Assembly: GCA_018062585.1 (NCBI GenBank)
Contig: JAGORY010000012.1
Location: 1-20,167 of the forward strand
DNA length: 20,167 nucleotides
Source of the DNA: Candidatus Peribacteraceae bacterium
Lineage (GTDB): Bacteria > Patescibacteriota > Gracilibacteria > Peribacterales > Peribacteraceae
Direction: 5' to 3'
The translations under genes and the position numbers were made by a program. Shown here piece by piece: positions 13,567-20,167 of the stretch. Numbering within the stretch: position 1 is the stretch's first letter; each line of letters opens with the position of its first letter. Under the pieces are notes generated by a model that saw nothing but the letters and a program-made list of their open reading frames with translations, did no database searches and was not told the DNA's origin.

Positions 13567-14160
13567 ATGGAGCTCCTGCTTGCCACCACAAACAAAGGCA
13601 AGATCGTCGAGATCGGCGACGTACTTTCGGATCTGCCAATAACGATAAAAGTTCCGGCCGACTTCCGCTTCACGGCCTCCCCGCACGAGCACGGCGAAAC
13701 CTACCGTGACAATGCCATCATCAAGGCAGCGCACTACTTTGAGATCGCAAGGATTCCGACACTCGCCGATGACTCTGGGATCGTGGTCCACGCTCTCAAG
13801 GACGAACTCGGAGTGCAAACAAGACGCTGGGGTGCAGGACCGGACGCGACGGATCAGGAGTGGATAGAATTTTTTCTCAAGCGGATGGAATCAGAAACGA
13901 ACCGCAAGGCGACGTTTGTCTGCGCCCTCGCATTCATCGATGAAACAGGCGAAACACACGTGTTTGAAGGCACGTGTGACGGCGAGATCACGACAACGTT
14001 GGAAGCCACCTATCTACCGGGCCTTCCGATCTCAGCCTGCTTCAAGCCGAATGGCTACGAAGTCGTGTATTCAGCCATGAGTATTGAACAAAAAAATAGT
14101 ACAAGTCACCGTGGGCGGGCATTGAAGAAATTTCGGGATTTTCTGGTGCGCACGATTTAG
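13567..14160 (+). CDS. rdgB: RdgB/HAM1-family XTP/dITP (non-canonical purine NTP) pyrophosphatase
   Basis: A 197-residue house-cleaning enzyme that hydrolyses ITP, dITP and XTP to monophosphates and pyrophosphate, keeping deaminated purines out of DNA and RNA. The family blocks are in order: N-terminal LLATTNKGKIVEI (3-15; SGN or TxN-K-x-x-E type), the ETYRDNAIIKA block (residues about 44-54), the metal-binding LADDSG (65-70), and near the C-terminus SHRGRALKKF. The usual FGYD-type specificity block is not obvious; the equivalent region reads PISACFKPNGYE, so nucleotide specificity may be altered. It begins two bases after the ftsK stop, without a Shine-Dalgarno. Its stop is followed by the 156-bp hairpin element, which probably ends the transcript. 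Confidence 0.88.
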   Translation: MELLLATTNKGKIVEIGDVLSDLPITIKVPADFRFTASPHEHGETYRDNAIIKAAHYFEIARIPTLADDSGIVVHALKDELGVQTRRWGAGPDATDQEWIEFFLKRMESETNRKATFVCALAFIDETGETHVFEGTCDGEITTTLEATYLPGLPISACFKPNGYEVVYSAMSIEQKNSTSHRGRALKKFRDFLVRTI

Positions 14161-14197
14161 CGGAACGTCACTTTGGTAACCGCTCGCTACTCCTTGT

Positions 14198-14353
14198 TAC
14201 GGCCCCCACCCTCGGTCCCTCCCCCGGGTTCTGCGGAACAGCCGGGTGAGGGAAGCTCTGTCACACTATTAACACAGTTTCCCCCTCACCCGGCTGCTCC
14301 TTTTTAGGAGCCGGGGGGAGGGGTGGCGCCTCAGCGCCGGGGTGGGGGCCGTA
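14198..14353. repeat. MITE-like 156-bp multi-hairpin element
   Basis: Terminal arms TACGGCCCCCACCC (14198-14211) and GGGTGGGGGCCGTA (14340-14353) are perfect complements. With one bulge the pairing extends to 14215 and 14337. A second pair, CCCTCCCCCGG (14217-14227) with CCGGGGGGAGGG (14311-14322), nests inside. A third, CAGCCGGGTGAGGG (14239-14252) with CCCTCACCCGGCTG (14283-14296), nests inside that. Local hairpins also occur: GTTC-TGCG-GAAC (14228-14239), GCTCCT-TTTT-AGGAGC (14296-14311) and GGCGC-CTCA-GCGCC (14325-14338). It has no coding potential. It fits a non-autonomous miniature element or dispersed palindromic repeat, and could also stop ftsK-rdgB transcription. Confidence 0.65.
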
Positions 14354-14410
14354 CGTGGTGCAGCAGACGAGAAACACCATTGATATTTTTGGGTCGTAAG
14401 CAGTTTTATA

Positions 14411-14439
14411 TAGACAAACTATCGTTTTTAGAGTACAAT
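14411..14439 (+). promoter_or_regulatory. Promoter of the M23 peptidase gene, TAGACA-17-TACAAT
   Basis: TAGACA (14411-14416) and TACAAT (14434-14439) each match five of six consensus bases at the ideal 17-base spacing. The start would fall at about 14446-14447, which is the TTG start codon itself. Confidence 0.6.
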
Positions 14440-14446
14440 AATATGA

Positions 14447-15547
14447 TTGAACAAATACCAATTCCAACTCCGGCAGGCCTTTGAGGCTTTGAAGAAACAT
14501 ATTCGACAGCACTCTGATATTGTTGCATCGACATCATGTGGTCTCGTGATGGGTGCTTTGTTTCTGACCTACCTCGGTGAATTCGAGGCGAAGCAGGCCT
14601 CCGTCATTCCGCGCGGCACGAAGATGGTGCAGGTCATGTCGTCAGCCGCCTCGCCGGAATCAGTATCGACTCCTGAGCTTTTACTTGAGTCGTCTTCGTC
14701 CTCTGAGTCTTCATTGTCCAGTGTTGCCGCCAAACTCCCCTCTTCACCAAAAGCGCAGAAACCGGCGCCGATAGCAGCAACTCTACTGAAGCCTGCGGCG
14801 CCTGAATCTTCGTCGTCTGCAATTTCCGAACCTAAACCAGTGTCATCCTCTTCGCCGTCGGTTGCATCCGAGGCCGCAAGCACCAGCGACTTTCCGGCGT
14901 TTGATCACACGTCGTTTCCGGTCAGCAGAACCCCAAACTGGGGAGCGATGCGTACGCCACAGGAATGGAACCGCAGTCATGCCGAGATGACCGCCGCCGA
15001 TTTTGTGTCACTGCCGCGGTACGACATGTCGACGCTCACGATCCCGATGTCGGAACTGACGAATCCTATCAGGGACGAAAACATTCCGATTATCACCGCC
15101 AAGCTCTTCTACTCGACACGGTATCTCGGCTCCTACGACCTGGATGCAGGTGAGCATACCGGTGGACACGCAGGCATCGACCTCAAGCTCGCGCGCGGCA
15201 CTCCTATCGGCGCGATCGCAGGTGGCAGAGTGTCCTCGGTAGCAACGACAGAGACGCTCGGACTACACGTCGTCATCGAGCATCGGCTGAGAAACGGCGA
15301 AACGTACTACTCAGTCTATGGTCATTTTGATTCCACGTCCGTGAGTGTCGGACAAGAGGTGAAGCCAGGTCAGCAGATAGGGAATGTTGGCATGACCGGC
15401 AATACGTCCGCTCCGCATCTTCACCTGCAAGTGGACCGCGGAATAGCGGGAGGTCATCACATACCTTTCGTTGAAGGCGGTGATGCTGCATTGGACATGG
15501 TGCATCCGATCTCATTCATAACAAAGTACAGAAACGGCGAGCAATAA
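14447..15547 (+). CDS. Membrane-anchored M23 (LytM/lysostaphin-type) endopeptidase
   Basis: A 366-residue cell-wall enzyme predicted to cut peptidoglycan cross-bridges outside the membrane. A basic N-terminus precedes one uncleaved membrane helix (about 25-43, IVASTSCGLVMGALFLTYL). A long Ser/Pro/Ala-rich linker follows (about 65-148, with several SSSS runs). The catalytic domain at about 215-362 keeps all zinc and catalytic residues: H241 and D245 in GGHAGIDL, H293 in YGHFD, and H324/H326 in PHLHLQVD. The start is TTG. The ATG at 14443 is in another frame and gives only 13 codons, whereas the TTG sits at the predicted transcription start. The gene ends at a hairpin terminator. A role in wall remodelling during division is plausible. 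No activator or partner is encoded nearby. Confidence 0.9.
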   Translation: MNKYQFQLRQAFEALKKHIRQHSDIVASTSCGLVMGALFLTYLGEFEAKQASVIPRGTKMVQVMSSAASPESVSTPELLLESSSSSESSLSSVAAKLPSSPKAQKPAPIAATLLKPAAPESSSSAISEPKPVSSSSPSVASEAASTSDFPAFDHTSFPVSRTPNWGAMRTPQEWNRSHAEMTAADFVSLPRYDMSTLTIPMSELTNPIRDENIPIITAKLFYSTRYLGSYDLDAGEHTGGHAGIDLKLARGTPIGAIAGGRVSSVATTETLGLHVVIEHRLRNGETYYSVYGHFDSTSVSVGQEVKPGQQIGNVGMTGNTSAPHLHLQVDRGIAGGHHIPFVEGGDAALDMVHPISFITKYRNGEQ

Positions 15548-15579
15548 AAAAACGGCCCCCGAGCGGGAGCCGTCTTTAT
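15545..15579. terminator. Bidirectional intrinsic terminator
   Basis: ACGGC (15552-15556) pairs with GCCGT (15569-15573), and CCC (15558-15560) with GGG (15565-15567), around one mismatch and a GAGC loop. The A7 run at 15546-15552 gives a U-tract for the minus-strand transcript, and CTTTATT follows on the plus strand. It separates the convergent M23 gene and exported-protein gene. Confidence 0.8.
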
Positions 15580-15596
15580 TCGTTCATCGATGCGGA

Positions 15597-16340
15597 TTAT
15601 TTGGCCGCCACGTTGTCCTTGATGTCGCGCTTCGCGATGTACCCGACGGGCAGACCTCCGACGAGGCGTCCCTTCGTATCGAGTTCGATCTCGAGACCCG
15701 GATGATCGGGGTGCTGCCACATGCTGACCACTCCACGGTGGTAGTCGCGACACGTCATCGGGAACAACTTCTCTACCGATCCTTGGCGATGCATGTACGT
15801 GTCCAGGTTGCTCTTGATGAGCGCAAGTGTGAGATTCTCTCCGCTGACGCATGCATTCCAGACCGGGTTTGATGAGACCACGATGCCCTTGGGATTGAGG
15901 TGGATGATGACGTCCGCTTTCTTCACCGGAGCGGCTGCCTGCTTCGGTGCGCAGAATGCCGGGTCCTTGAGAGCCGAGAGGATCATCGTGTCATCACGGT
16001 TCATGACGCCCGCCATGAAACTGCCGAGCCACTCGATGAAGGACGGAGCAGCATCAAATGGAATAGCCTTTTGCATCGAACAAATATAGGCAATCTCATC
16101 TTTGGAAAGAGGAATCTCGGGTCCACCTCCGAACGCTCCGGGAGCGACATCCGTTGTAAAGAATGAGGCAAGAAAGTTGGCCTTGGCGCTAAAAGTGTCA
16201 GTGCCATGGCCGCGGTGACCTCCGTTGCCTTGGATGCTGGCGCCGCCGCCGATGCCGACGTGACTGGTGGCATACGCACTAGGCATGGCAGAAACCGAGA
16301 CTGCGAGAACGGCGGCGATGATGCATACTGACCTAAGCAT
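15597..16340 (-). CDS. Exported hypothetical protein with Gly-rich N-terminus and four cysteines
   Basis: From ATG 16340 the 247-residue product begins with a classic signal peptide (MLRSVCIIAAVLAVSVSAM, likely cut after SAYA, about residue 24). The longer open frame to 16406 adds residues without signal character. The mature N-terminus is Gly/His-rich (VGIGGGASIQGNGGHRGHG). A globular part of mixed helices and strands follows, with four Cys (in ICSM, FCAP, NACVS and TCRD) that could form two disulfides. One stretch reads ADVIIHLNPKGIVVSSNPVW, and the C-terminus is basic (AKRDIKDNVAAK). No family is recognised. It is convergent with the M23 gene and shares its terminator. The start is preceded by a weak -10 and a 13-base palindrome, suggesting its own regulated promoter. 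Confidence 0.7.
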   Translation of the reverse strand: MLRSVCIIAAVLAVSVSAMPSAYATSHVGIGGGASIQGNGGHRGHGTDTFSAKANFLASFFTTDVAPGAFGGGPEIPLSKDEIAYICSMQKAIPFDAAPSFIEWLGSFMAGVMNRDDTMILSALKDPAFCAPKQAAAPVKKADVIIHLNPKGIVVSSNPVWNACVSGENLTLALIKSNLDTYMHRQGSVEKLFPMTCRDYHRGVVSMWQHPDHPGLEIELDTKGRLVGGLPVGYIAKRDIKDNVAAK

Positions 16341-16347
16341 ACTCACA

Positions 16348-16367
16348 GTATTAACCCGGCAGCCGGG
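16348..16367 (-). promoter_or_regulatory. Weak -10 plus palindrome CCCGGCAGCCGGG upstream of the exported-protein gene
   Basis: On the minus strand, TAATAC (16353-16348) ends seven bases before ATG 16340. Just upstream lies a perfect 6-bp inverted repeat with a one-base centre at 16355-16367, within the would-be promoter spacer. This position suits a repressor or activator site. The -10 itself is weak. Confidence 0.35.
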
Positions 16368-16408
16368 GATGGGAATTACAGCATGACGGTCCCACCGGAG
16401 AGGCAATC

Positions 16409-16439
16409 AGAAAACGGCTTCCTAGAGAGAAGAAAACGG
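16409..16439. repeat. Direct repeat AGAAAACGG, 22-bp period
   Basis: AGAAAACGG occurs at 16409-16417 and 16431-16439. The repeat period is about two helical turns, so both copies face the same side of the DNA. They lie about 70-100 bases upstream of the exported-protein start, a usual place for activator sites. The intergenic stretch 16341-16507 holds nothing else I could support. Confidence 0.35.
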
Positions 16440-16507
16440 TTCTGCGACAGACTGGAACAGTTTTATTGCAAGATGCCTTGAAAGTCCTCTTACCATGAGT
16501 CATGGAC

Positions 16508-19492
16508 TTAGAGCCTGGTGAAATCGAGCGCGATGATCTTGGCCCATACCTCACGAATGAGTGTTTTCAGATCATCTTTTTCGGCCTGCGTTACCGTAAA
16601 TTCTCGGGCAGCGGGGTCCTCTCCTCTCTCGCCGATGAACTCAAGCGTGAAGACCTGCGGCACGAGCAACGGATCGGCGATCTCGAGAAGGAGAGCGTAG
16701 AACACGAGCTGGCGGAAGTTGGCGCCTTCACGACCCGAACGCGACACTTTTCCTACCTCCGTGCCTCCGCGGATGGCAGACGGGGCTTTCGGTGCACCGG
16801 TCTTGTAGTCGATGACGACCGCGTCCGCTGACGTCGCTGAAACTGTGTCGATACGGTCGATCTTTCCTTTCAGCGGAATGCCCTCACCGAGCGGAGTCGC
16901 GGGGTCACTCAGACGTCCGCGATGATCACGCTCCACGGCATGCAGCACCGGCGACGCGTTCTGCAGTCTCGCCGCGAAATATTTGGGCAGCGCCACTTCG
17001 CCCTGAGCCATGAGGTCACTTCTCTGCTTGGCAGTGAGGATGTTTCGCTCGCTCAAGTGCCACGCAAACGCCTTCACAAAATCTTCCGATGAAAAATCTT
17101 TCTTGGACTTCTTCGCTCCGGCCCATTCTTTGAGCGCCCAGTGCACAGCGGAACCATAGCCAAGCGAGCGCTGCGACGACTCAGTGAGCTCTTCGGGCTG
17201 ACCCAAAAGATCGACACGCCTGAACGTTACGGGGTCCTCGAGAAAACGGCTTAAGGAAGTCGGCGACAGCGAAAAGTTCTTAAGACGCTCCAAGAGATAC
17301 GCATCAAGCTCGGCATCCGGATCACGCTTCGGTTGCAGTAGGATGAGAGACGACGTTTCGGGGGACTTGAGCACTCCGTCGGTTTCGGGAAGCGGGCCTG
17401 CTTCGGCGAAAAAGGCAGAAGGGGAGACCGCTCTCGCCCGCTCCCCTACCGCGAATTCGCGGGGGCAGATGAAGAGGAGCTCACGCTTGGCGCGCGTCAT
17501 CGCGACATAGGCAACACGACGTTCGTCCTGATGTTTCTCAAATCGCTTCTGCTCGGTTTCCCAGCCGAAAAGCAAATCTTCCGGAAGCGAGAGAGACGAT
17601 GGATTGCGGCGCTGATCCCAGTGCCCGTCACGGAAACTACTGAGAATGACGGTGTGGAACTCCAGGCCTTTGCTCTGGTGCGCTGTGAGAAGTTGCACAC
17701 CTTCGGTCACGAGATGCGGGATCTGGTACGTGAGTCGCACTTGCCTGAAGTCGTCGTCATCGTAGAACTTCAAGTCGTGGAGAAACTGCTTGAGCGTCAG
17801 AAGCGGGGAGTCAAAACTTCGTTCTTTCACGTACCGGAAAAATTCTTCGACAACCGCAAGGTCCACCGGATCCAAATCCTTGGCAGCATCAGCGATGCCG
17901 GACTGCCGCAGCACGTGCTCCACGGTTTCGAGGACCGTGCGTGACTCCTGCTTCTGACGGAAGTCGTAGAGCATGTCCCTCGCGGAGATGAGCACCTCGC
18001 GATCGAGAAACGGCAGTTCGTAGGTCTCGAGCTCGAGGAGTAGATCAGAAATCGGAATCTTCTCCTCTCTGGAGGCGGCGATGAGACGAGCGATATCAGC
18101 CGGATGACAGCCAAAGCATTCGCACGCAAGCGCGTGGAGGAACGGGTCATCCCCTCTTCCGTCTGTGCTCTTCAGGATCGTGAGCGCCTGACGGACAACC
18201 GGATGCGCGAGGAGATCAGCTTTGCCGTGGAGCACGACCGGAATGTTACGGGCCCGAAGCACATCGTAGATCGGCCGGAGTTCGCCGTTCGTTTGCACCA
18301 AAACACAAAGCTCTTCGGCGGGAACGCCTTTCTTCATGCGGTCCTCGATGATGTCTGCGATGAGCCACGGTTCTGCTGAGTCCGATGCGGCGCGCAGTAA
18401 CGTCGGGTCGTCACCTGTTTCTTTGGTGTGTGCTTTCAGGTCTTTCTTAAGCCCAGGAAGTTTGCCGACCAAACGCTCGTCATTTTTGGAAATCAGGCGA
18501 CCTGCGGCGTCCAAGATTTTCTGCGTCGAGCGGTAGTTTTCCGTGAGCACGACGATGGGCGCTTTCGGAAACCGTTCATGGAATGACACCATGTGTGCGA
18601 TATTCGCGCCCTGAAATCGGTAGATCGCCTGATCATCGTCACCGACGACGAAGAAGTTCGGATCATGCGGTAGTGTCTCGTACGTCGTAAGCCTATCGAT
18701 CACCGCCCACTGGGCACCATTTAAGTCCTGCGCTTCATCGACGAGAATGTACTGATACCGCTCCTGCAGGCCGGAAAGAAGCCAATCTTCGACATTCAGG
18801 ACTTTGAGCACCGTAAGGATCATGTCATCGTAGTCGTAGAGGCCTTTTTCCTCCAAGTACTCAGCGTAGGTCTTAGAGATGCGGATAAATTCGCGGAACT
18901 TGCGGGCAGCGAGCAGATTTTTTTCATGCACCTTCGTCCCCGGCTTACTTTTCTCGGCCATCACCGTGTCGTATTCGTCGGCGACTTTGAGAAGATCCGG
19001 CAGCGTCTTGCCTTCGCGCTTACAGTCACTGATGCGCCCGAGCAGTGCCGGAATCTTTTCGTACGGATTCTTGGGGTTGATGAGCTCGGATCCTCCACTC
19101 ACCGAATCGATGATCGTCTGCATCGCCTGATATTTTTGGAGATCCGAAATTTGCTTGCGAGCCGACCAGTCCGAGAACGTCGGTGCGTTGCGGCTGATAA
19201 TAGAATCACAAAATCCGTGGACCGTACTGACGGTGACACCGTACGCATCGGGCCCGATGAGTTCGCGGAGACGCTCACGCATGGCGGTAGCTCCGGAGGT
19301 CGAGAACGTCAGACACAGAATATTGCTGGGCCTCGCCTGCGTCTTCTTGAGGATGTTCGCGACCCGCATGCCAAGAACCTGCGTCTTGCCGGTACCGGGG
19401 CCCGCAATGACCATGACAGGACCTTCCACCGTATCAACGGCCTGCTTTTGACCTGCATTCAGCCGTTCGTACTCTTTTTCGAAAATACGCAT
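16508..19492 (-). CDS. UvrD-like superfamily 1 helicase fused to a RecB-type PD-(D/E)XK nuclease
   Basis: A 994-residue helicase-nuclease. The Q-motif region LNAGQKQAVD (11-20) leads to Walker A AGPGTGKT (30-37), motif Ia LTFSTSGATAM, and motif II VDEAQD (251-256). Motif III is GDDDQAIYRFQGA (284-296), and motif IV is around ENYRSTQKIL. Motif V is LLTAHQSKGLEFHTVIL, and motif VI VAYVAMTRAKREL. The C-terminal 250 residues form a nuclease domain with KIDRID, VIDYKTG and QLVFYAL, matching the D, DxK and QxxxY signatures of RecB/AddB nucleases. It should unwind and degrade or resect DNA ends, an AddAB/RecB-like repair role in one chain. The start at ATG 19492 gives a complete Q-motif, and a -10 box TATACT ends seven bases upstream. 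The gene lies 27 bases after a membrane-protein gene on the same strand. Confidence 0.93.
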   Translation of the reverse strand: MRIFEKEYERLNAGQKQAVDTVEGPVMVIAGPGTGKTQVLGMRVANILKKTQARPSNILCLTFSTSGATAMRERLRELIGPDAYGVTVSTVHGFCDSIISRNAPTFSDWSARKQISDLQKYQAMQTIIDSVSGGSELINPKNPYEKIPALLGRISDCKREGKTLPDLLKVADEYDTVMAEKSKPGTKVHEKNLLAARKFREFIRISKTYAEYLEEKGLYDYDDMILTVLKVLNVEDWLLSGLQERYQYILVDEAQDLNGAQWAVIDRLTTYETLPHDPNFFVVGDDDQAIYRFQGANIAHMVSFHERFPKAPIVVLTENYRSTQKILDAAGRLISKNDERLVGKLPGLKKDLKAHTKETGDDPTLLRAASDSAEPWLIADIIEDRMKKGVPAEELCVLVQTNGELRPIYDVLRARNIPVVLHGKADLLAHPVVRQALTILKSTDGRGDDPFLHALACECFGCHPADIARLIAASREEKIPISDLLLELETYELPFLDREVLISARDMLYDFRQKQESRTVLETVEHVLRQSGIADAAKDLDPVDLAVVEEFFRYVKERSFDSPLLTLKQFLHDLKFYDDDDFRQVRLTYQIPHLVTEGVQLLTAHQSKGLEFHTVILSSFRDGHWDQRRNPSSLSLPEDLLFGWETEQKRFEKHQDERRVAYVAMTRAKRELLFICPREFAVGERARAVSPSAFFAEAGPLPETDGVLKSPETSSLILLQPKRDPDAELDAYLLERLKNFSLSPTSLSRFLEDPVTFRRVDLLGQPEELTESSQRSLGYGSAVHWALKEWAGAKKSKKDFSSEDFVKAFAWHLSERNILTAKQRSDLMAQGEVALPKYFAARLQNASPVLHAVERDHRGRLSDPATPLGEGIPLKGKIDRIDTVSATSADAVVIDYKTGAPKAPSAIRGGTEVGKVSRSGREGANFRQLVFYALLLEIADPLLVPQVFTLEFIGERGEDPAAREFTVTQAEKDDLKTLIREVWAKIIALDFTRL

Positions 19493-19499
19493 GGCCTGA

Positions 19500-19523
19500 A
19501 GTATAGATCGTCTTCGGATCTAT
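19500..19523 (-). promoter_or_regulatory. -10 box TATACT overlapped by inverted repeat ATAGATC-N7-GATCTAT
   Basis: Minus-strand TATACT (19505-19500) ends seven bases before the helicase ATG, implying a leaderless mRNA. A perfect 7-bp inverted repeat at 19503-19509 and 19517-19523 overlaps both this box and the stop codon of the upstream gene. It could be an operator or a weak stem-loop. No T-run follows, so it is unlikely to be an intrinsic terminator. Confidence 0.4.
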
Positions 19524-20167
19524 GCCATCATCACCGCCAGTACCGTAAGCCCAGCGCACTGGAACGCCACGATAAAGATAATCGCGAGCAGGAACAGGAT
19601 GTAACCGAGTTTCACGGAGAGTAGTGATGCCCCGACGACAAAGATGAGCATTGGCCACAGGATGAGAACAGCAACGATGCCGATGAGTGCGAGTCGAAGA
19701 AACATCGAGATCCAATGGCCAGACGTGCGGCGCATACTAAGGTGCAAACTCTGAAAGACGCCGGCTTCACCACTCGCAAGAAAGACAGGTGCCAGTGACA
19801 GACGCGGAAGCATGTAGAGAGCGATCGCAGGGCCGACAAGCGGGATCCAAATGAGGGAGCGCACGAGCATCCAGATCACGAGTCCGCACATCGGGAAAAT
19901 GTACATCGGGAGTCTGCGCGCGGTTTCGTACGCCGACTGCGATCCGCCGCTGAAGAGCAACAAAAAGAATACTGCAGCACAGAACATCACGATGATATTG
20001 AAGAGCAGTTGCATGAAAACAAACGACGACACTCTCCTGAGGTACGTGAGGCCGACTGCGTGTTCGCCACTCGGCGGCTGCTGGACCGCATCAGAGCCGA
20101 TTCGGAAGCCACTCGTCTCCATGAACTCCGAAACATCCATCTCCGAGATCGCTATGAGATCCGCATC
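19520..20167 (-). CDS. Multi-pass membrane protein, probably 5'-truncated by the window
   Basis: The frame runs open from the window edge to the TAG at 19520-19522. An ATG at 20140 would give 206 residues. However, the nine upstream codons (DADLIAISE) continue the frame, and no promoter or usable Shine-Dalgarno precedes that ATG, so the true start may lie outside. A soluble N-terminal part of about 35 residues is followed by roughly four to six membrane helices. These include FVFMQLLFNIIVMFCAAVFF, MYIFPMCGLVIWMLV, LALIGIVAVLILWPMLIFVV and YILFLLAIIFIVAFQCAGL. A basic loop, SMRRTSGHW, lies between. The architecture is like DUF975-type or other small integral membrane proteins, but no family is recognised. 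It precedes the helicase gene by 27 bases. Confidence 0.6.
   Translation of the reverse strand, partial: DADLIAISEMDVSEFMETSGFRIGSDAVQQPPSGEHAVGLTYLRRVSSFVFMQLLFNIIVMFCAAVFFLLLFSGGSQSAYETARRLPMYIFPMCGLVIWMLVRSLIWIPLVGPAIALYMLPRLSLAPVFLASGEAGVFQSLHLSMRRTSGHWISMFLRLALIGIVAVLILWPMLIFVVGASLLSVKLGYILFLLAIIFIVAFQCAGLTVLAVMMA

Noticed and set aside
18926..19624. Plus-strand open frame of 232 codons opposite the helicase start
   Set aside because: It spans the helicase Walker A region in antisense and crosses into the membrane-protein gene; no motif supports it.
1..20167. CRISPR array, transposase, integrase, toxin-antitoxin pair or rRNA
   Set aside because: I looked for regularly spaced repeats, DDE/tyrosine-recombinase motifs and paired small genes; nothing met the standard. 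The gene pair 1659-2479 has no toxin or antitoxin hallmark.

Overview
The window reads as one stretch of a fairly G+C-rich bacterial chromosome using the standard code (TGA serves as stop). The gene style suggests a Candidate Phyla Radiation/Patescibacteria-type genome. Pointers are a Ser-rich anchored M23 peptidase, a MacB-like system with two separate permeases, a one-piece UvrD-nuclease, isolated hypothetical genes, and start codons without Shine-Dalgarno sequences. This assignment is an inference from style; no rRNA or marker phylogeny is present.

Layout. (1) 1-480: the tail of an unidentified gene, a poorly supported small ORF crossed by a hairpin repeat, and a complete tRNA-Tyr (GUA). 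(2) 477-2502: an accessory-looking segment with an A+T-rich orphan gene that has a PD-(D/E)XK-like motif, a long inverted repeat, and two small unknown genes. The 10 bases GGCCCACCAC at the tRNA 3' end recur at 2493-2502, so the segment may be a tRNA-targeted insertion. (3) 2548-7564, minus strand: a four-gene export operon encoding a membrane fusion protein, an ABC ATPase and two paralogous FtsX/MacB-type permeases. Its strong promoter overlaps a divergent plus-strand promoter. (4) 7641-9398: an M20-family hydrolase of the N-carbamoyl-amino-acid/allantoate amidohydrolase type with extra internal sequence. It overlaps tail to tail with a 4-keto-6-deoxysugar epimerase/reductase resembling plant NRS/ER. 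(5) 10241-14160, plus strand: a YgjP-like metallopeptidase, an 80-residue unknown, the DNA translocase FtsK, and a RdgB/HAM1 nucleotide pyrophosphatase. (6) 14198-14353: a 156-bp multi-hairpin, MITE-like element. (7) 14447-15547: a membrane-anchored M23 endopeptidase, ending at a bidirectional terminator shared with a convergent exported protein. (8) 16508-20167, minus strand: a UvrD helicase fused to a RecB-type nuclease, and a multi-pass membrane protein that is probably cut by the window edge.

The genes are mostly cell-envelope functions (exporter, M23 peptidase, deoxysugar enzyme, exported protein, membrane protein) and chromosome upkeep (FtsK, RdgB, UvrD-nuclease). A recurring feature is a -10-like box ending only 6-9 bases before the start codon, which suggests leaderless mRNAs. 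No CRISPR array, transposase or integrase was seen.
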